The notes below the pieces were generated by a model. The model was not told the origin of the DNA and did not search any database. It saw only the letters and a list, made by a program, of their open reading frames with translations. DNA of 35,265 nucleotides, taken from the NCBI GenBank assembly GCA_021158185.1, contig JAGGVC010000003.1, positions 1 through 35,265 of the forward strand, written 5' to 3'. This DNA comes from a bacterium (lineage in GTDB: Bacteria > 4484-113 > JAGGVC01). Positions 31,859 through 35,265 of this stretch are shown one piece after another; the first letter of the stretch is position 1, and each line of letters begins with the position of its first letter. A program made the position numbers and the translations under genes.

Positions 31859-33340
31859 TTGAGCGAAAAGAGAAACACTTGGGAAGGCGTGATCGGGCTT
31901 GAGCTTCACGCTCAGCTAAGGACGCGCACGAAGCAGTTCTGCCGCTGCGAAGTCCGGTTTACGAACGCTCCCGAAGAGGCGAACAAATTCGTCTGCCCGA
32001 TATGCCTTGGGCATCCTGGTGTTCTTCCAGTCCTCAACAGGGCGAGCGTCGAGCTTTCGCTAAGGCTTGCCAGTGTTGCGGGTTCCTCAATTTCAAGGCG
32101 AAACATCTTCGCGCGCAAAAACTATTTCTATCCTGACCTTCCGAAGGGATTTCAGATTAGCCAGTACGAAGTCCCGCTTGCCGAAGGCGGCTTCCTTCCA
32201 TACTTTTTCACAAGCGAACCCGGCGGCGAAGCGGAAGTGCGCGAGGCGCGATTCGTGAGAATGCACCTTGAGGAAGACACGGGTAAGAATTATCACCTGC
32301 CGGACGGCACATCGATCGTGGATTTCAACCGATGTGGAGTTCCACTGCTTGAAATCGTTACACAACCCGATTTTCATTCCGCGGACGAAGCGGTGGCTTA
32401 CCTCGAAGAGATGCGGCTCACGATGATCTATCTCGGTGTATCTGACGCAAATATGGAGCTGGGGCAGATGCGCTGCGAACCCAATGTAAGCGTGCGCCCG
32501 GTCGGAGCGAATGAACTCCGCCCAAAGACCGAAATCAAAAATCTCAACTCGTTTGCCACTCTCCGCAAGGCTGTTCATTACGAAATCAAAAGACAGATTG
32601 CGGTCTGGGAATCCGGTGGAGAAGTCCTTCCGCAGACGATGAGATGGGACGACGCGGCGACAGGATTTGACGGAAGGAGAGGTGCTGCGGTTGCAATGCG
32701 AACGAAGGAAACCGCCGATGATTACAGGTATTTCGATGAGCCCGACCTGCCGCCTCTCGTTATAACTGATGAGATGATCGAGCGCGCTTCAGGATTCGCC
32801 GATAAAACAGCATTCAATGTGCGCGCTAGGCTGATTGAAAAGGATGGATTATCGGAATACGATGCGAAAAACATCGCGACTATTCCCGATAACCTTCGCT
32901 GGTACGATGCCTTGCTCCCTGAAATCGGAGATGCGAAATTGACGGCCAACTGGATCCTGGGCGAAATCAGCAGATGGCGCGCCGAACGCGGAGACAAGTT
33001 CCTGGCGGAATTCAAAACTGCTGCACAGGTAATCCTTGCACTCAAGGAGCGCAGAATCACGAATCCGCAGGCAAAAGAAATCTTCGGGAAAGTCGCGGTA
33101 ACAGGTGAAAACCCGGAGCAACTGATAACCGAACTGGCAAATGCATCGGATGCCGCAACTTCCGACCTCGACGCCATCCTCGAAGAAGTTATCAAAGAGA
33201 ATCCTGCGCCTGCGGCGGACTACAAGAAAGGTAAAAAGGCGGCTGTAATGGCGCTTGTCGGACAGGTTATGAAGAAAACCCGCGGAGCTGCAAACGCCCA
33301 GGAAGCGAAAAAGCTTCTTGAAGAAATGCTCGACGAATAA
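31859..33340 (+). CDS. gatB: Aspartyl/glutamyl-tRNA amidotransferase subunit B
   Basis: Kinase subunit of GatCAB, which converts Glu-tRNA(Gln) or Asp-tRNA(Asn) to the amide. 493 residues from TTG 31859. VIGLELHAQLRTRTKQFC is the family start, with the zinc ligands CRC...CPIC, then GHPGVLPVLN, DFNRCGVPLLEIVT, LGQMRCEPNVSVR and KTEIKNLNSF. The C-terminal YqeY-like helical domain covers about 400-493. The frame is open 63 codons upstream into apt, but that part is not GatB-like. An AGGTGG (31846-31851) lies seven bases before the TTG, separated from it by a run of Ts. gatA and gatC are not adjacent. Confidence 0.94.
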   Translation: MSEKRNTWEGVIGLELHAQLRTRTKQFCRCEVRFTNAPEEANKFVCPICLGHPGVLPVLNRASVELSLRLASVAGSSISRRNIFARKNYFYPDLPKGFQISQYEVPLAEGGFLPYFFTSEPGGEAEVREARFVRMHLEEDTGKNYHLPDGTSIVDFNRCGVPLLEIVTQPDFHSADEAVAYLEEMRLTMIYLGVSDANMELGQMRCEPNVSVRPVGANELRPKTEIKNLNSFATLRKAVHYEIKRQIAVWESGGEVLPQTMRWDDAATGFDGRRGAAVAMRTKETADDYRYFDEPDLPPLVITDEMIERASGFADKTAFNVRARLIEKDGLSEYDAKNIATIPDNLRWYDALLPEIGDAKLTANWILGEISRWRAERGDKFLAEFKTAAQVILALKERRITNPQAKEIFGKVAVTGENPEQLITELANASDAATSDLDAILEEVIKENPAPAADYKKGKKAAVMALVGQVMKKTRGAANAQEAKKLLEEMLDE

Positions 33341-33469
33341 TCAACGCGCCCAGAGATGGAACGGCGTTTTGGTCGAGCTTGCACAAGCCAAGTAAACGGC
33401 ATTTCCCTGAATCTTCACAGAGCAATCTTTGGAAAAACTCGAAATGCTGCATAAGGAAAAATCCCGGAC
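33341..33469. other. Spacer after gatB
   Basis: Part of a 373-base stretch without a CDS. Visible are a weak terminator-like AACGC...GCGTTTT (about 33344-33370) after gatB and a near-palindrome GCTTG-CA-CAAGC (33377-33388). The rest of the stretch holds the RNA gene and promoters listed separately. Confidence 0.35.
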
Positions 33470-33497
33470 TTGCAAACATCGTGTTTTCGGGTATAAT
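33470..33497 (+). promoter_or_regulatory. Promoter of the putative structured RNA
   Basis: -35 TTGCAA (33470-33475), 16-base spacer, perfect -10 TATAAT (33492-33497). The predicted start at about 33503-33504 is the first base of the closing stem of the RNA. The -35 and spacer are the same as for ispA. Confidence 0.65.
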
Positions 33498-33502
33498 ATA
33501 TG

Positions 33503-33621
33503 CGGCGGTGCTAGAAGCTTAGCCTGGCGTAATTTGTGTATTTATTTTCCTTCATCGTCAGGTCAGTGTTCAGGAGGCCCGAACGGGGAGGGTTGAGTAT
33601 CTGATGCACCGCCGTTTTTTT
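33503..33621 (+). ncRNA. Putative stand-alone structured RNA, about 118 nt, family unknown
   Basis: The 5' end CGGCGGTGC (33503-33511) pairs perfectly over nine bases with GCACCGCCG (33606-33614), followed by seven Ts (33615-33621). The outer stem therefore doubles as an intrinsic terminator, and the promoter at 33470-33497 places the start exactly at its foot. Inside, GTCAG (33557-33561 or 33562-33566) can pair with CTGAT (33601-33605), and TTCAG with TTGAG around a CCC-GAAC-GGG hairpin (33578-33587). No convincing ORF is inside. It contains CAGGTCAG, as SRP RNA does, but lacks the GGAAGGAAGCAGC core, so I do not call it ffs. Because the MATE gene has its own promoter at 33676-33705, this looks like an independent sRNA and not a riboswitch leader, though read-through control is possible. 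Confidence 0.6.
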
Positions 33622-33675
33622 CGCAAAAATTCACTTAAGAATCCAATATAAACCATTTCCTCAAAGCAGCTTTTT

Positions 33676-33705
33676 CTGCACCTATTTTTCCTTAACGCTT
33701 ATAAT
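33676..33705 (+). promoter_or_regulatory. Promoter of the MATE gene, predicted leaderless
   Basis: Perfect -10 TATAAT (33700-33705), an 18-base spacer and a weak -35 CTGCAC (33676-33681). Only eight bases separate the -10 from TTG 33714, so transcription should begin at or one to two bases before the start codon. Confidence 0.5.
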
Positions 33706-33713
33706 CGTGTGTC

Positions 33714-35264
33714 TTGACCAACGGAAACGAAAACAACATTCCTTCATCTGAAAGCACCAATGCAGAAAATGGCGCACCTCTCGATGCATTGTCTGCCGAA
33801 ATCCACACAGCCCCGGATGAAAAGGAAACCGCAGCACCAGGTGGGAAAGCCGCGCAGGACATCACAAAGGGGCCGATTCTTCCCTGGGTGATCAGACTTG
33901 CACTTCCGACTATGGGTGCGATAGCGTTCCACGCAAGCTACAGCATCGTGGACACGATCTGGGTCGGTCGCTACATCGGAAAAGAAGGCATCAGTGCGAT
34001 TTCGATCTGGTTTTACATGTTCATGGTCTTCGTGTTCTTCAACCAGCTTATCGGCATCGGCAGCGTTGCGCTCATCTCGCAAAGCTACGGTGCAAAGAAG
34101 TTCGAGCAGACGAAGATAGTAATCGGCCAGACGTTTATGTTCAAATTCTATATGGCCGTTCTCGTCGCCGTGCTCGGCTGGCTGTTTGCCGGTGATGTCT
34201 ATCGAGGATTCATCGCTGATGCTGAAGTGCAACGACTTGGAATCGCATACAGCCTTATTCTCTTCACTGCGCTTCCTGTCTACTTCAGCGGATTTACTCT
34301 GAATACGGCCTTCCGAGGCATCGGGGATATGAAGTACCCGCTCTATATAGCAGGTGCCTCGACGATACTCAACATAATTCTCGACCCGATCCTCATCGTC
34401 GGAATCAACTCAAGCCTGCATCCGGCAATCCCCGACTTAACCCGCGGTTTCGGAATCGTTGGAGCTGCTGCTGCAACCGTAATTGCCCAGACCTTCACAT
34501 TCATGTTCAGCACGTTCATCTTCTTCAGTGGGCGAACCTTCATCAAGATGGAGCTTAAATACCTCGGGCTTCCGATCTGGCACTGGATAAAAAGGATTGT
34601 ACAAATCGGAACACCTACAGCCATTGGCGAAGGTGTCCGCAACATTGCAATGCTGATCATCGGGAAATGGGTGGCTCTTTTCGGCACGGCAATTTTCGCG
34701 GCTCAGGGGATTATGGGGCAGTTCTTTATGCTCGTCTGGATTCCTCTCGGCGGAATCGGTCAGGCGGTTGTCACGCTCGTGGGCCAGAATCTCGGGGCAA
34801 GGAAACCGTGGCGCGGCGAAGAAAGCGTATGGAAATCAGTATGGGTAGCGCTTGCAATCATCATTCCGATTGTAATACTCGGGGAATTCCACGCACCCGG
34901 GCTAATCCAGGTGTTCAATACTGAACCCGATGTAATCTATGCAGGTACGAAAATTCTTCGTGTAATTCTGATCGTATTCATCCCGCTGGCTGTTTCCGGG
35001 ATTGTCGGCAGCGCTTTCTGGGGCTCAGGCGATACTACATACCCGATGATCGTCGGAGTAGTGAACGTATGGCTTGTGCAACTCCCGCTCATCTGGGTCG
35101 CAATGAAGCTCGCGCTGCATCCGGTCGTGCGACTGTCGGTTGTCGCGGGCGGGCACGAACCAATTTACTACGCATGGTGGGTAATTGTTTTTAGCGAGGT
35201 ACTGGCAGCTGCAGCATTGGTATGGCTGTTCAAACTTGGTCTATGGAAAAAAGCCAAGATATGA
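33714..35264 (+). CDS. MATE-family multidrug/cation efflux transporter
   Basis: 516 residues with a complete stop one base before the window end. Residues 1-55 are a polar, Ser/Ala/Glu-rich cytoplasmic extension. From ITKGPILPWVIRLALPTMGA on there are twelve membrane segments in two MatE halves. GRYIGKEGISAISIW and ALISQSYGAKKFEQTK mark the first half; QAVVTLVGQNLGARKPWRGEE and FWGSGDTTYPMIVGVVNVW the second. These proteins export drugs or metabolites with Na+ or H+ counterflow; the substrate is not predictable. The start is TTG 33714, next to a TATAAT. No internal ATG would keep the first membrane segment better, except by dropping the polar extension. Confidence 0.9.
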   Translation: MTNGNENNIPSSESTNAENGAPLDALSAEIHTAPDEKETAAPGGKAAQDITKGPILPWVIRLALPTMGAIAFHASYSIVDTIWVGRYIGKEGISAISIWFYMFMVFVFFNQLIGIGSVALISQSYGAKKFEQTKIVIGQTFMFKFYMAVLVAVLGWLFAGDVYRGFIADAEVQRLGIAYSLILFTALPVYFSGFTLNTAFRGIGDMKYPLYIAGASTILNIILDPILIVGINSSLHPAIPDLTRGFGIVGAAAATVIAQTFTFMFSTFIFFSGRTFIKMELKYLGLPIWHWIKRIVQIGTPTAIGEGVRNIAMLIIGKWVALFGTAIFAAQGIMGQFFMLVWIPLGGIGQAVVTLVGQNLGARKPWRGEESVWKSVWVALAIIIPIVILGEFHAPGLIQVFNTEPDVIYAGTKILRVILIVFIPLAVSGIVGSAFWGSGDTTYPMIVGVVNVWLVQLPLIWVAMKLALHPVVRLSVVAGGHEPIYYAWWVIVFSEVLAAAALVWLFKLGLWKKAKI

Positions 35265-35265
35265 C

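Noticed and set aside
33503-33621. SRP 4.5S RNA
   Set aside because: Size, closing stem and a CAGGTCAG string fit, but the conserved GGAAGGAAGCAGC core and its tetraloop are missing; left as an unknown RNA.
33604-33651. Small ORF (16 codons) beginning in the RNA 3' stem, with a GGGAGGG upstream
   Set aside because: The start is 12 bases from the purine run, its first codons are the terminator stem and T-tract, and the peptide has no feature.

Overview
This is an ordinary chromosomal window from a bacterium of moderate GC content. It is dense with housekeeping genes, and I see no IS element, prophage, CRISPR array, tRNA or rRNA. The DXP isoprenoid pathway (ispA, dxs), split secD/secF, a lipobox protein and a secreted M28 peptidase suggest a diderm-type bacterium, probably from a poorly cultured lineage. 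I cannot name the phylum from sequence alone. Start codons are mixed (ATG, GTG, TTG). Several genes have a -10 box almost touching the start codon, and a recurring -35 of the form TTGCA(A/T/G) suggests the local promoter dialect.

Layout. 1-267: a 42-codon minus-strand remnant that joins the N-terminal metal-binding motif of a copper P-type ATPase to its C-terminal tail, then a promoter. 268-3919 (+): ispA, dxs and a CPBP-like membrane protein. 4061-6307 (+): a UvrD/PcrA helicase. 6349-6654 (-): a small lipoprotein, probably from a leaderless mRNA. 6873-7796 (+): 3-hydroxyacyl-CoA dehydrogenase. 7832-10894 (-): lpdA and der. 11068-11862 (-): thiG. 12023-17986 (-): the classic rimP-nusA-ylxR-infB-rbfA-nrnA operon, with a terminator-like hairpin in its leader. 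18324-18788 (-): rpsT with an unusual acidic tail. 18954-21618 (-): thiD, an orphan OppD-type ATPase and a single-TM coiled-coil protein, overlapping like an operon. 21820-23771 (+): a DUF47/PhoU-like protein and a PiT phosphate permease. 23809-26740 (-): M28-PDZ peptidase and a five-TM protein of unknown function. 26907-33340 (+): secD, secF, recJ, apt, gatB. 33503-33621 (+): a putative stand-alone structured RNA with its own promoter and terminator. 33714-35264 (+): a MATE-family transporter.

Most genes serve core processes: translation and ribosome assembly (rimP, nusA, infB, rbfA, der, rpsT, gatB), protein export (secD, secF), DNA repair and recombination (uvrD/pcrA, recJ), nucleotide salvage and nanoRNA turnover (apt, nrnA), isoprenoid precursors, thiamine (thiG, thiD) and phosphate uptake. 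The items most worth a second look are the copA deletion remnant, the unidentified RNA before the MATE gene, the S20 acidic extension, the rimP leader hairpins, and the promoter pattern with near-leaderless starts. I did not find a clear new multi-gene system.
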